A stretch of 64,000 nucleotides of DNA from Lagopus muta. Lineage: Eukaryota; Chordata; Aves; Galliformes; Phasianidae. The notes under the pieces were generated by a model that saw only the letters and a list, made by a program, of their open reading frames with translations, searched no databases and was not told where the DNA came from. Shown here one piece after another: positions 35,526 through 49,300 of this stretch. Made by a program: the position numbers and the translations under genes. The number at the start of each line of letters is the position of its first letter. Positions within the stretch are counted from its first letter, which is position 1. The DNA lies in assembly GCF_023343835.1 (NCBI RefSeq), contig NC_064435.1, positions 60,843,634 through 60,907,633 of the forward strand, read 5' to 3'.

Positions 35526-36213
35526 AGAAATAGGTCACAATTACTCTTTGAAAACATACTAGCAGGACAAAACCTCAAGGTTAAAACCTTAACACAGTCT
35601 GCATGTGACCAGGATTCCTCTCCTAAAGCTTCTCCTAAAGTTCAGATCAAGATATTCTACTCCAAGAGGGCAGCTGAACCAACAGGTACAGTCCTTTTTT
35701 GGGCTAAAACTTTGTCAATATGGCAAAACTTTCAATGTTAATGAAAGATCATCAGAGCAAAATTTTGTAATCTGGCAGATATGTAGAGTATTTTGAAATA
35801 CTGCTTTTCAGTTCTTGCTTCCAGTATTGATAGTGCAACCTATCCAATGATCATATAATATATAAACAATTTTATGACATTTTGTAATAGTTTGAGCTTT
35901 TGGAGAACTATAGACTGCAAAAAATAAAAGTAAGTATTATGTAAGAGATAAGTGATTTGATTTTTGAACTGAATGTGATTTTCATCAGAAAAAAATGAAA
36001 AAAGTCCAACAGTTTATGGGCTATCCCTAAAAAAGATGAACAGTTCTTACGCAGCAAATATAGAAGAATCATTAGAGGAGAGAGGAATTGACTTTGTTAC
36101 TTGTTTGTAAAAATACACACAAAAAATTGTATGTGAAATTGATGAATTGATGTTTTCACATTTTTGTTTTAGCTTGAAAAATTAGGAGATTCATGTTTTA
36201 AATTGCTTATCAA

Positions 36214-36238
36214 TTTATTTATTTATTTATTTATTTAC
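36214..36238. repeat. (TTTA)n microsatellite
   Basis: Six uninterrupted TTTA units. Confidence 0.95.
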
Positions 36239-37067
36239 TACCGGAAGTACAGTCTGCAACTACTTCAATAATTTTGTATCATTTTGCCTCTTACAAAATG
36301 CATTTGTTTGTTTTCGTTTTGTTTTTATTCTGAAAACTCTTACTTCTTCTGGATCATAGTTATGACCTACAGGGCATGTGGTTCCTTTGACATGAAGTTT
36401 ATTTTTCTAAACCCACAGCTTGATATTCTAGCACTTAATTTCAGAATGCAGCTTAAATCACAGAAGCCATAATATGTCAAATGATCCCATACTTGCAGGG
36501 GGAAAACAGTAAGTAATGAAAAAGCTATGATTGCTTTTCTGTCCCTCCAAATGACAGTTATCACCTCAGTGACCTGCTCCGGGCAGACCCATCTAAACAT
36601 GACACACTAAGGGATAACGTCATCTAACAGGGTAGTTACAAAAATCAATACAAAACCCATTTCAAAGATTCTCTGTGTAAGAATCCTGGTGTAACGTTCA
36701 TTTATTGAATAGGCCTGGGGAAAAAAAAAAACAACACAACTTTTCTGATATATATGCTTTACCTCCCAACCAATGGAATTCTGTAGGTAAGCAATAATTG
36801 TATTTTTCAATCTATTATTTAGTCTTGCCAAAGCTCAGCCTAGAATCTAATATGTGGATGACTGCTATAACTCAATTATGAAGCCTAAGCAGAGCTCTAA
36901 TGTATCTGTAATGCAAAAGGAACATAACAAGACTGTACTTCTTATAGTTGAAGGTATCTCTCTGTGTTTGTGCAGAGATGAACAAAAATAGGGAGGGAAG
37001 ACTGCATTATTATATTTTACACTAAAGGATTAAGAATGTCTGTATTTATCTTCACTCATGAATACAG

Positions 37068-37335
37068 AAGATACGGTTACATCACTGAAACAACCACTGG
37101 CTCACAGCTGACTGAAAATAAGCTTCTATTGTTTGCTTTTCCAAATGACAATAACAGCGAAGCAATTTTATCCAGTCATATTTTATATTCAGGGAATGAT
37201 TTCCGATTGGTTAAAAATGTTGTTTAAGAAAAACTAGCATTTATTTTCTTTATGTTTGTCAAAATCTTTGCAAACCTGTAGGAGCTTTATTCCCCTCAAG
37301 AAGTAAATAATAAATATAGCATGGCTCTTCAATTT
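37068..37335 (+). other. Candidate terminal exon with poly(A) signal
   Basis: A fair acceptor (cttcactcatgaatacag) ends at 37067. The frame is then open for about 52 codons to a TAA at 37225-37227, with blocks YGYITETTTGSQLTENKLLL and SSHILYSGNDFRLVKNVV. The first base completes a split codon. An AATAAA signal lies at 37309-37314, followed by T-rich sequence, so cleavage would fall near 37330. The codon use looks protein-like, but no family is recognised. The acceptor is only moderate. Confidence 0.2.
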
Positions 37336-38894
37336 TGATTTGATTTCTTACAAAAAAAGCGCAGTATACTTGATAGTTTTAAAAGGAGTCATAAATTTGG
37401 TATTGTTCAGCATTAATGTGTAAATGCCCTCTATTTTTGGAAAATACCTTGTTTAGGATCAGGATTTTTATGTTGGCTTCTATTACTACTTCATTACTGT
37501 AAAGTACCGTAATTTTTTTATAATCAAATGACTCAAGTTGTACCTATCTTTGCACTGAACCTGATTTTGAAAATCCATACTTACACTGGGGAGTTTTTGA
37601 TTATTGGCATTCCTCACTGAAAACATCTTGCAGACTTCAAAATAGAAATGGAAGGAGAGGATTAAAAGAGGAGTAAGGAAAAAAAAACAAGAAAATATAG
37701 GGATAATTTCTAGAACCACTTAGAAAAGTTTGATGGAAATCCGGGCCTTCTGGTATATAGAGATTTCATTTTCGGAGTAAGAAGAGACCCAGTGATTTAT
37801 CTTGTCTCTAGTCCCAGAATTTCAATAAGAATACTGAGAAAAAATTAGCTGCGATGTTTCTTGAAACAGTGATCTGCTAAATAGCTGATTTGATGTTCTT
37901 CATATCTATAAAACTGAATAGTTTAGTTGTAGCAGACTCTCTTTTGGAAAATTTCTGTTTTCCAGTCTTTGCTGTAGAACAGCTGCCATTTCACATACAA
38001 AATGAAACCTGGCAAATAGATCAAAATTTACAGAATCAGAAATTCCGAGGAAACATCAGCAGTATTCTCTTCCTGAGTAAACAGTACCTTAATTGCATTC
38101 TGTGTTTTCTCCAATGAGAAGACATGCGAGTGCTTTGGGCCTTTGTATTCAATTCATCCTGAGAAGGCACCCAAAAAAGTACCAATTGGAAAACAATATC
38201 CCATCTAAGTTAATCTAGGGATGGAAAAGAGAAGATATGAGTAGTCTGTGAATATGCCACACAAATGCCATGCAGAAAATTCCTATTTTGCTTCTTTCTA
38301 GAACACTTAATTAATTGTTATGAGAGGCTTTTTGTAGCTAGAGAAATCAGTAGCTCTTTATTATGTATTTAAATTATGTCAGGGAAAGACAGAAGCCTCA
38401 TACCTTTGTCAAGGTCGAGCTAATATTGAGATATGGATATGCATCTCATGAATGGGTGCTAATGAGGAGGAGGAAGACTGTTGAACACTTGTGTTGGGAA
38501 TATGATTAACATATGACTTTTCTTTTTAAAAAATAGTGAGAAACAAGAAAATCCATTACCAATGATCATCGATTAGCAAAGAACAGCTAACGCTGCCCTG
38601 TTAATGACTGATGGATAAAGCCTGCAGTCTATCTTGCTATCTTGCCCATTTTTTCTGCTTCAGTAACTGTATTTCTGTACTGTCATCTTCCATGTTCTTG
38701 TTCTGAATGGCTGTGGTATGCTACTGTCAGGAAAATCTTTAGCATAAGCCTACTTGAAGACGTGACCAGCTTCCCACAAATCCTTTCTTACTAGATCTCC
38801 AGTTCTTTCACTGGATGTCATCTGTTTTGTTTCTGGGAGAAAGAATTTACTGATTCAGACTGCTGTCATACATAACACAATGGCTGTCTGAGGA

Positions 38895-39315
38895 TGGCTC
38901 ATGAGACTGAATGTGTACAAGTCCATGGAGCTAGATAGCATGTATCCCAGCGTCCTAAAAGAGTTGGATGATGTGGTTGCTGAGCTGCTCTCAAATATTT
39001 TAAAAGTCCCGGCTGTCAGAGGAAGCCCCTAGGGTCTGGAAAAAGGGAAACATCACTCCCATTTACAAGAAAAGGAGGAAGGAGGACCTGAGGAACTAGA
39101 GGCCAGTGAGCCTTACATCTGTGCCTGAGAAGATCATGGAACAGATCCTCTTGGAAGACATGTTAAGACATATGAAGGATGAGCGGATGATCCAAGACAG
39201 CCAGCATGGCTTCACCACAGGAAGGTTGTGCTTGACCAATGTGGTGGCCTTCCATGATGGGGTAAGGGTATCGGTAGACAGAGGGATTCTATGACTGTGT
39301 AGGTGACATCTATGT
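38895..39315 (+). mobile_element. CR1 LINE, reverse-transcriptase fragment
   Basis: The plus strand carries the N-terminal half of the CR1 reverse transcriptase. From about 39112 it reads [20 protein letters not shown], then [20 protein letters not shown], then FHDGV..SVDRG. These are the classic CR1 RT blocks. A frame break at about 39020-39110 separates them from an earlier, poorer stretch beginning near 38906 (tgtacaagtccatgg). It lacks endonuclease, the FADD catalytic box and the 3' end, so it is truncated at both sides. Confidence 0.92.
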
Positions 39316-42300
39316 ATCTTTGTCATAGGTTTAAATCACCAGTGTAAAAGTGCAATAAGCAATGCAATTATCATGACGGTATTGAAAGAATGGAATAACA
39401 AAGGAATTGAAATTCTCCAAAGGCTGTTTGCATGTACACAGAACATTGGTTAATAGAGTTATCTCTAACTTTGTGATACATCAGCTCTAGCTTAAATGAT
39501 GCTGACTGTCTCATGCTGAATCTTGAATGACCAAAGCAAAGAACATCTGTTCCACTGGGGAAGCCATGGAAGCCAAGTCTATACACACAAAAAAAACTAA
39601 AAGCAAACCTTTGGTTTCCTCAAAAATATTTACTAAGTAGAAATTTTCATTCTCTTGATTATCATTTATACCAGATCTGATATTTAGGGAAGTTTTATGT
39701 GGTGAAATAACCAGTTGTTCAGGGAAATCCTGTTGCAGCCAAATTGCTCATGTTCTGACCAAAGAAATTATCATCTGAGCAAGTGCCTGACCCTCCAGCT
39801 GGTGTTTTCAGTCACAGAGGTACTTGGAGAGGAGATCTTCAAAGGAACTGAAAGCTATACTGTAGAGATAAAATAAATGGAAAATATTAGGATGATCTGT
39901 GAGGGGTGCTCATTACTGCCTGGACCCAGAAAGAGAAAAATGCTACTGAACTCAAGACCTGAATATTTCCAAATAATTCAAAAGAGCTTCTACTGTAAAA
40001 CTTACACAGGTGGCTTTTAGACACAGATACTAGAAATGGCCAGAGATAACCCACTGAAATTAAGCTCTCTCTGCCTGAGAACTAGGCAGGGCAGTGGCCA
40101 TGGACTGGGAGCAGTGGGATGTCATCATGTGTTTGGTAGGGAAAAACATCATGAGCCACGGCCCTCCCACCCCAGTCAGGGATTAGATTAAGCTGTGGCA
40201 TAGCTGGGCACCCCAAAATTCAGTTCTTGCATGGTGATGAAGCAAGTGGAATGTCAAGCCAGAAAGTCAGCCCATCGTCAGGTTTTGAGTAAACAGTGAC
40301 CATGTTTGACACAGATGGATCTATGAGGGAGCTGTGATGCACAACTACGGCATAGCTAAGGTAGGGACTGGTGGCTGAAATAGGATTCTGTGCCTTTGGC
40401 AGGAATGGAACAGTCTTGACACTGGACTGGCATGGAAAATGAAATCTTTTCAGGTTGCTCAGTTTGCAATGTTGTTGTAGTAAGAGTGTTTATCATCTGA
40501 AGGCATCATAGAATGGAACATTTATGGGACAACTGTTTTCCTTTACAATACTCACATACCTGCACTCAGACTGGGAGGGCACATTGAGTCAAGTAGTCTA
40601 ATTTAGAGGTAGATATTGTCTAATTGAAATCACACTTTAGGTTCAAGGAGGAAGTTTTTTAGTTTCATCCATGACTTGCCTTGTGAAGTCTAAATGATCC
40701 AGAGCCAGATGGGAAGCATGGTAGAGCTCAAATTCTGAAAATTTGAATTATTTTTTTTTCCTCTGCACAAAAAGCACTGGCTTTTTTTTTTTTTTTCAGA
40801 GAACAAATTTCATCAACAGTTTACCAAAGGGTAAATTTCTCCTGTCCATTTCTCCAGGAATGCTTGTTGGTTGATAAATCTCCCAACGTACTGCAAATTA
40901 TGAGTTAAAAGTGAACAATTGCAAATACATTACTGAAGCACTGTGACTTGGGTATGCCACCAATATGGGAAGCTGCATGACCAAGAGATCAAATTGCAGT
41001 AGTATTAGAAGTCTCTTTCTGCTCTTATTAAATAGACAGTTGTGCTGATCCCTGCATCCTTGGATGTTATTCTATAGCTTGATTTCAGAATTGAATTATT
41101 GTCTTATTTTGGCATTATATTGTTGCCTTTGATCAGAGTGTGAGAAGAATGCTAGGGCATATTTGCGGGAGCTCTTTCAGTTTGGGTGTGTTTTTTTTTT
41201 TTTAAGGAAGCCCTTTGATTTCTGTATATGAGTATTAGAGTATTTGCATCATAAACTGTGTTGTAAAAATACAGAGAATATTTGAAATCTGACAAATAAG
41301 AGGTTCTTTTCATATGGTAGAGCGATGTATACTGAATTCTTCCTAATTCATCCTCCTAAACAGAGCTCTCTGTTTTCGCATCTTCTATCTTCCTGCTTTT
41401 TTTCTGTTTTTTGGTTTCTAAGTCCATTTTCTCTTGCACATGCACACATACTCCCTGACTCTCAAGAAAGTATGTCATGGCTTTTAAAGACCTAGTATTT
41501 CTTTCCCAGTGCTGCGTTGAGCCATGCCACACTTCAGACATAGTAGAAAGTGCTGCAGAAGCACTAAGCACTACATTTATGGTCAATACTGTCTTCAAAA
41601 TGACAACCACATTGTTTTCATAGTATTAGCCAGCTCTGTGGGACAACAGAGAAGCTAGTGCAGTTTCCTGGGATGTCTTTCTCTACATTATACAGTATAT
41701 CCTGTTAAACAAAGGGGAGAAGTAATTGCAGCGCATGTGAAAAGCCTGGGCTATTTTTAACTAGTAGTTTTAGTAGAACTAAAGCCTGCTGCAAGGAGAT
41801 GTGGGTAATTTGGTGGTGATCTCCAGTTCATTGTTTCTGGAGGGGAACATCCTAATATTTTTCAAGTATTGCAATGAGCATGTGTCTCATATTTGTTAAC
41901 CACGGCTAGAAACTTGTTTAGATTACAATTCTGTATTTGCACTTTCGCCTTTTTGAGTTGAAAAGGAGGTGCTATTCTACAGATAGGATATATAGCCTCG
42001 TTAGATTAACCACAGTGGATCCTTTTCCTGTAGTTTTAGCTGTTGTTTAGAGATCAGCTTGGATGTTTTCAATTTTGAAATGGCAAAACTGGGCCTAGAT
42101 TGATCTGGTTGGGCAGGGAGTGTGAGAGAGGGCTGTGCCGTTGAATGACAGGTCAGTGTCATGTGAACTGAAGCATGCAAACTGTATGGGGCCATAGTAA
42201 CTGAGGGGAAGAGATTCAACTCTCTTTGTTTTCTCTTCTCACCCAGTAAACCTATGCTTGAAAAGTATCAGATAGAATTTTTTTAACTCTATATGTATTT

Positions 42301-44760
42301 TAATGCATTTGTGAGTTTTTGATTTAACCAGAGATACATGCCAAATATTACAGTCTTACTTGTGTATTACAAGTATAACTGTGTCTGGATAACATAGTGC
42401 TTTCATCCTGCACACCAATATTTTAGATTAGTCTTCTCAGAAAGCAGAATCAAGTCAGATCAGGTCACTATTAACTATACAGTACCTTGCGAGAAACTCA
42501 ATCAAAACCAACCAAACTTATTATAAGGCATCACAAATCATCCTGTATTAGCATCACATGGATTATTTATGAAAATGCTGTTGCTTGTCTGACAACCTAG
42601 GTGACATTACCTCTGGAGGATGAGCATCACCATGGCAAAACAGGCATGTCACCATTAGACATTAGTCTACTGTAACTAATTTATAAGGCTGTCCTGTAAT
42701 TTGTTTTGATCAGGCAGCCTGAATCTAGTTGAAGGGGATGAAAGGGAGGAGGGAGTGCAGGGAGGAGAGAGAAAGAAAATCCAATGCTATTAACTAGAGA
42801 ATTGAAAACTGAAAAAATAAAACAAAGAAAAGTGTAGCTTTTTTCCCCTCTAAGTTCTGTCTTACAAACAGACATAGCTCAGAATCTCTTATGCAAGGTT
42901 TCTCTCCTGGCTGCCAAAATTTTTGCATAACATTTCTGGGCTTTTAGTTTGTTCAAATTACTGTATGATACCTATCCTCCTGTTTGCAGTTCTTTCTAGA
43001 AAAAAAGAATGAATGTACTGTAAAAATGACTGTGAAAATAACACCAAAGAGTTTCAAGTTAATCATGTTACCTCAGAGTCACATCAGGTTTGTCTGTCAG
43101 GAAGGAAGGAAAGAAACAACCATTTCATGCTGTGAGGCTCACAGACTGAAGAAAAGATGTGAAAGTTAAGCCTTGAGAGGTGTCCTTTCTGATTTATTGA
43201 GTTCTTCAGTAGTATATCATAACTTAAATCTTTTCTTCTAATGCTAGTTGATAAATAAAATTAAATATGGAAGAAGGAACCAAAAAGTTATGTGTGAATA
43301 TGAAACAGTGAACATTTCTTCAGCTATAGCTGAAAACTTGGAAAAAAAAAAAAGATGGAAAGGTATCATAATTACATAATAATTTTTCTGACCATAAGTG
43401 AGAGGCCTTGAGAGGCTCCAAGTTTGAGTACACCAGGCCTGTGCTTGTCCTGGGATGAAAAGCATTCTTTTGGGCTGAGATGTGCATGGCTCTCTCCTGT
43501 AATTCAACTTCAGAGGAAGATACTTTCTCTATGAAAACTGCAGGTTACTGCTCTGAAAGAAGAGATATTTTGTGCGGAGTCAGGGCCTATAAATGAAGAT
43601 ATCAACGATTTTGGAACTTGCCAGAAGAGGACATTAAAGTCCTTACGTGTCCCCAAATAAGTTTTCAATCAGTCCTCTGTTCAGCAGAAAGTTTCTCTTT
43701 AGCAAAAGAAATGGAAGGGAGTCAAATCTTTTTCTTTTTTTTTTTAACAGGCAAGATTCACACCTTTTTCTGTTTTCATTCAACAAATTATAGCTGCAGA
43801 ACAATCAATATTACATTATGGCCATTAATTCAAGTAGTAGTAAGTAGAGAGCTACCAAAAAACATAAAAGGGCTTCGTTTTATATTTGAAAACTAGTATG
43901 ATTAGCAATATAGATGGAAGAATGGAATGGCTCATTTGGCATACTTCCCCCTCTTCTTGCTAGCAAAGAACAGAGATAGCAGCTTTGTTAACATTTTTGC
44001 TTTAAAGAATTTACCTTTTTCCTCCTCCAGTCTTTACAGGGATACTGTGGAAACAGAAAGGAGGAACTTCATCTATTAGAGCTTCTAAGCTAGACACAAA
44101 AGTGACATACCACAATGGGGATCAAAAATGATGGGATAAACAGTATCAGGAGCAAGGACAGCTTAAAAGAATTATTTTTTTCTTACATTGTGGTTGCTCT
44201 GATGAACTCAGGAGGAAAGCAGAAAGACAAATACATGGGCATAATTTGTATGGCAGTAATGTGAGCTTTTGGACTGTAATCAAATGATAACAATTTCTTT
44301 TCCTATTTTTAACTGTTAGTGTCTCAGTTCCATGCTGTGGTTGCTGGCTGCTATAACATGCCTGGCAGTGTCTCAGCTTTCAAAATCTTGGGGGGGGTAC
44401 ACTTGAAAAGAAAGATTGAAGAGTAGGAAGGATGCTCCTGTTGACGGTGTTTTCTCTGCATTAACATTTTCAGAAGTTCTAAAAAGAATTTGTTTTATTA
44501 AAGGAGTAATAAAAAATACCAGAAAATTTAGAACCAATTAATTGTTTCAGCAATTATATTTTGTTTTTATTTTTCATAAGTTAATTCCAGGTTCTAGTAG
44601 GTCCAGTTTTTGTAAATCTGTCATAAATTTTCCCAAATACAATATCTTTCAGTCCTAGTAGTAAATAATTGACATCATTGGGAATGATATGGTGTTTTAT
44701 ATCTTTTTTTTTTTTCCTGTGATTAGCAAAGTATTCAAACCACATGGTAATGTACTATAA

Positions 44761-44778
44761 ATCTCTTTTTCTTTTCTC

Positions 44779-44814
<36 letters not shown>

Positions 44815-44880
44815 CCCTCCTGCTCCTTCAAACCCCTTCATTTTGTTTTTGTTTTTTTTTTTTCTTGGACATTTTTTTCA
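44761..44880. repeat. Pyrimidine-rich tract with 31-base T run
   Basis: CT-rich sequence with a T run at 44784-44814 and a second T run near 44852-44863. It is low-complexity only. Confidence 0.9.
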
Positions 44881-45766
44881 TTGTGTGTTAGTAATATTTT
44901 TAAAAAACACTGACTAGCAGTGCCTCCCGTACTGTTACCATCACTTAAGAATCCTCTGTAATCTCAATTAAACTCCATAGTAATATAAAAAAAATATGGT
45001 CATTCGGTCCTATACTGTCATCCCCTTTGAAAAATACCAAAAATAACAAGGCAGCAGTTTTTCTTAGCTCCAGTAATGACCGAATTCAGCAGTTTTTGTG
45101 AGAATTACACACAAAGGAACATTGCTCCCAGCAAGTTACTGCCCACAGAGATTCTAAAATCCAAGTTTAAAATGTGCTATGCAAACAATGAAGTGCTCAG
45201 ATATCCCTAAATATATCAAGTTACATATCCTTGGTGAATACATTTACTCTTTAAAGAATATTATTGCCGTGCACCATTATTTTAAAGTGATCTTTTTACT
45301 GAACACAAATAGTAGCAGCAACAGTATACCCTGTGTTAACATGTTTGTGTGTCAGTAGTGTTCTTCCATTTCCTCATATGCTGAACTTTCATTGTTGCAG
45401 CATGTAAGACTTCACCACAAAGCAAAGAAAAATCCTTAAGTAAAACCTTTCCCTTTATGGATACACACTTTTGATGCAAGACTTCTTGTGCAAAACTGTA
45501 ACTGTGCATCTTTTTTTGACATTTAACCATGATGTCTACACATAGATTGCAGACATTGCATACAATGTTGTTTCTAATCATGTACCCAAGACTTCAGAAA
45601 AGTAAAGTTATGCCTGCACTGTACACTGTAGTGAGAGCAAAGTAAGTTAGCCTTCAAGGAACTCCATGCTGTAGTATTGCGACTGATTTCAGTCAGCAGT
45701 TGAAATGGCTTAAACTAGTGCAAGTGTTGTTGAAGCTTGAGTGAATATATACTATTAGAAATGTAA

Positions 45767-45830
45767 TAATAATTTTAAAGACCTTTATTAAAATTCTATA
45801 ATAATTTTAAAGACCTTTATTAAAATTCTA
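45767..45830. repeat. Perfect 32-base tandem duplication
   Basis: 45767-45798 and 45799-45830 are identical head-to-tail copies beginning taataattttaaagacc. The lack of any mismatch in unique AT-rich DNA suggests a recent slippage event that may still vary in the population. Confidence 0.97.
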
Positions 45831-46183
45831 TCTCTTATAGCAAGATCCACTACTGCTTTCTGTGACAATTTTTACAGTAAATTTAAATAAAAGTATAAAC
45901 TGCTTATGCAATGCAAGCTTATATTCATTGTACTTAGGTCTGTAGTAAAATTTCTATGTTACTCAAAAACTGAATTTGAAAATGTAAAGGTGCTGGGGAC
46001 CACAGCTGAAGAAGTCTAAAGAAAATGGACAGTGTGTTCAGACAAGTTTTTGAGCACATTTTCATAAAACCATTACTTTCACACTGTAATAACCTTTGTG
46101 AACACAAAACTATCAGCTTTTCCGTTTATCAAAGAACTCTTGAACTTGAGATGTTCACATTATGAGAAGTACTATAAACGTTA

Positions 46184-46345
46184 AGCACAGGCATTGCCAA
46201 CCCACAGACTGCTGGCTGCATGCACCCCATCCTATGCCTGCCCCTTGCCCAGCACCATCACAGCGGAGGCTTCACCTTGCGAGCAGCCATGTCCAGCCCT
46301 GGATTCACACCCTTTGCTCACCATCAACCAAACCATCGGTGAGAA
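46184..46345. mobile_element. Possible hAT (Charlie-type) end fragment
   Basis: A GC-richer island begins caggcattgccaacccaca and continues tgctggctgcatgcacccc. This follows the pattern of hAT-Charlie ends (CAGGGGT.GCCAACC ... GGCCGCATG.GGCCC). It continues C-rich with two CpGs to about 46340. I see no transposase and no matching second terminus, so the call rests on a short pattern remembered from the superfamily. Confidence 0.35.
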
Positions 46346-49300
46346 TTTTCAAATGGGATGTATAAAGTTGCAATCAGATATTGAACTCAAGTATTTGATC
46401 TTGTCTCCTTGCTAGCTTTCTGTAAGACCTATTTTACCATTTTAATGTATGGAGAGTAAGACTAGGATTTTATGATAATCTTCAGTTCCAGCTCTGATAG
46501 TCTTACTAACCTGAGATTCAAATATCAGATATTTCAAAGGTTGTGTACAAAATTCCAGAGGTAAGATCTTTCCATAAAAGTATCAGTCACTGCAAAAACT
46601 GGCACTGCTAAATCTAGAGATGTGTAATAAATTTGAATGTAATTCTGGAATGAAAGAAGAGAACAAGAAAACAGGCAAGTAAAATCTTGTGATGTGAGCA
46701 AGTATGGATGAAGGAATGGAAAGCTGCAGGCTGAAGATATTGACTGGTTCTCAGTTCCCAGATAATTAAAATGCAATGCACAAGGAGTGTTTTCTTTATC
46801 TGTCAGAGTCCACTATGCAGCCAGCTCGTCCAATAGACTGTCAGAAGCAAAATGTTATCTGTCTGCTATATCTCTGTTTTCTTTGGGTATTGACCCAACA
46901 GCCAGGAATGAAACCTATGCAGTAAAAAAGCTCCTACTTTTATCACAAGTGCAAACTCCTATCAGAGAACTAAAGGTGCTTTCCTAAATTGCAGCATGAC
47001 AGTATTTAAATTACAGAGAATTTATCTTGGGGTGTTTTGAAAGTCCTTAATGAGGGTAAGTCAGTGGAACTAAACAAATCTCAGTTAAGACCATAGATAT
47101 TTTGCAAAAATTCTGGTAATGACAAGCCAGATGGGTATTAGAAATTACTGTTCATATTTGCTCTTATTTATAGCTGAATGATAAATTGACAAACTGTGCA
47201 TATGATGAAAGCATAGAGCTATACCTCTTATATTTCTCATTTCTTTCTTTTCTATAGGTTGTGCCAGTGGCAGAGGGTTAGTACTGACAATGAAAAGTAT
47301 ATCAAAGCATGGCTTGCTGCCATTAATGTCTCTGTAAACCTGTCTGATAGAGGAATACAGAATTCAAATATTGGATATGCAGTACAAACATTTTTTGTCC
47401 TTTAGTAGGGCAGCACATTCTCCTGCTGGCCCTTTCTACAGCTTTCGAAAATCAAATGTCAGAGAAGGTTTAAGAACTTTGCTGTGAGCCAGAAGAACTA
47501 GGAAGACTACTGAGCATAAGATTTTACATCAAGAGAGGATGCTCTGAATACATGCCTATGCTGCTCTGGTGGAAGAGGTATCCATGAAAATTGCTGCAAG
47601 AAATGGGTATTTTCCTCCATTGCTCTTGAGTGGTAGAAAAGAATTCTGGGTAGCTAACTGGTATTTGTGTTTCTGAGAAGTAATGACCTGATAATCACGG
47701 TCTGACAGGGAACTGGATCACTGAGTTATAACAGCTCTTGCTGCAGGGACCAAGACCAGCTTTTTAATATTTTGAACAACTGATACTCTTTTCATGGTGA
47801 CATGGAAGGAAAAAAAGGCTAAAAATCACAAGGACAGATCAAACACAGTATCTCATTTAATCAGTTATTTAGTCACTCACATGATTTTGGTGATCTGACT
47901 CATGATTTTAGAATTTTCACTTTGCCAGCTTTAGTTCTTTAGTTCTTTAGTCTGCTTAAAATGATAAAGTCTTCTTAGCTTTTCCCAGATACCCTAAGTT
48001 ATTGCTGTAATTTCATTTCTGAGATGAACTGTGTACCTCTTTGAAAGAATACTGCAGGAAAAACTACATCTGACCCCACAAACTATTTAATTGTTTGATT
48101 TTTTTTTTAATTGATGCCTCTTCCTTAATTACTTTTTATGTCTGTATATGTGTATATATATATATTTTAATTCTAGTTACATACACAGTGTCAAACTTGC
48201 AATTTTCAATGGGTTTGTAAATTTTTTTCATTTATTTTGGCACTATTGTTAGGAATTAATTATTGCCATTTGTTAAATTATTTGAAGTTACTTAATAAAG
48301 TATACCAGAAACAAATAGGATCTGCTTGGTTTTTTTTTGGTTGGTTGCTTGGTTGGTTTTGGACTTTTTTGTTTGTTTGTTTGTTTTTTCAGATATCAAA
48401 ATTATATAATGTGAATTTGGGAAAACACAAGGGAAAGCACAAGGCAGAGCAAAAAAAAGTCTTTCATCAGCATATAGTTCTGAGAGACAATGAAATCTGA
48501 ATATTGCTTATCCTGATCCCCACTGGGATCCTTAAGTCCACAGAATGATCCTAATTGAATTTTCCCTGCTTAAATGGGGTATGCCCTGTTGTGAACCTAC
48601 TCTGAGTATGATGATGGAATGGGATGTCTCAGAGCATCACTTCCATGAGACCCAGGGCCTTCCTTCTATTACCTCTATTATTTAAACAAATAATCTTGGA
48701 CAAATCAATTTACATCAATCCAACCTAGTGGTTTAAAGCTCTCTCCTTTCCTTTAAAATGTCTCAATCATGTTTCAAGCGAAATTGCTTCAATAATTTAT
48801 CTCTTAAGATGCACCTACATGTAACAAGAGAAATCTGTAATTTTTATTAAAAATACATGTTGGAAAGGGTAAATTAATGTATGGGTCATAGCACACTTTT
48901 TCTCTTCTATAACACCATGCACAGGCCTCCTTAGCAACATTTGTGTTTTTATTTATGCCTAAATGAATTACCATAGCAACATTAATACGGAATCTTTTTT
49001 GCTGTTTTCTTCTTAAATTCATCACAAGAAGAATTTCATGTTACAACATTTTGTTGTACAGAATAAAAAATCACACTTACAGTGAGCTTCAGCTATATTT
49101 ACTTCAGTGATCACATGGGATTAGTTCTTTAAGATGTTTCTTGTGTAAACGCACTTGAAATAGTGTGAACAATGATTATTTAAATTTATGAGAAAGTTTG
49201 AAACAATGAATTTAATTACTCCACTAGATAATGACTTATTCAAATCTTGCTATTTTATGTGTGTCTATGGAGAATTTTCTCTAGAAAATAAAATAACTTA

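Larger units (their letters stand above)
31379..38894. other. Unique AT-rich non-coding DNA with simple repeats
   Basis: No confident gene across 7.5 kb. Simple repeats are (GTTT)n at about 32725-32746, (AAAAC)n at 34381-34401, (CA)n plus poly(A) at 34806-34849, poly(T) at 35501-35525 and (TTTA)n at 36214-36238. Two plus-strand exon-like segments (33204-33350 and 37068-37335) are treated separately. Confidence 0.5.
39316..46183. other. Non-coding DNA, partly GC-richer, with pyrimidine tracts
   Basis: No gene recognised. 40040-40480 is GC-richer than its surroundings and may be an old repeat that I cannot name. A large T-rich tract lies at 44761-44880. A perfect 32-base tandem duplication lies at 45767-45830. 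Open frames here (for example 41356-41610 and 43618-43896 minus or plus) show no domain. Confidence 0.5.

Noticed and set aside
40503..40620. 'catcatagaatgg' resembling a CR1 3' end
   Set aside because: Only about 12 bases match; the following sequence does not follow CR1.
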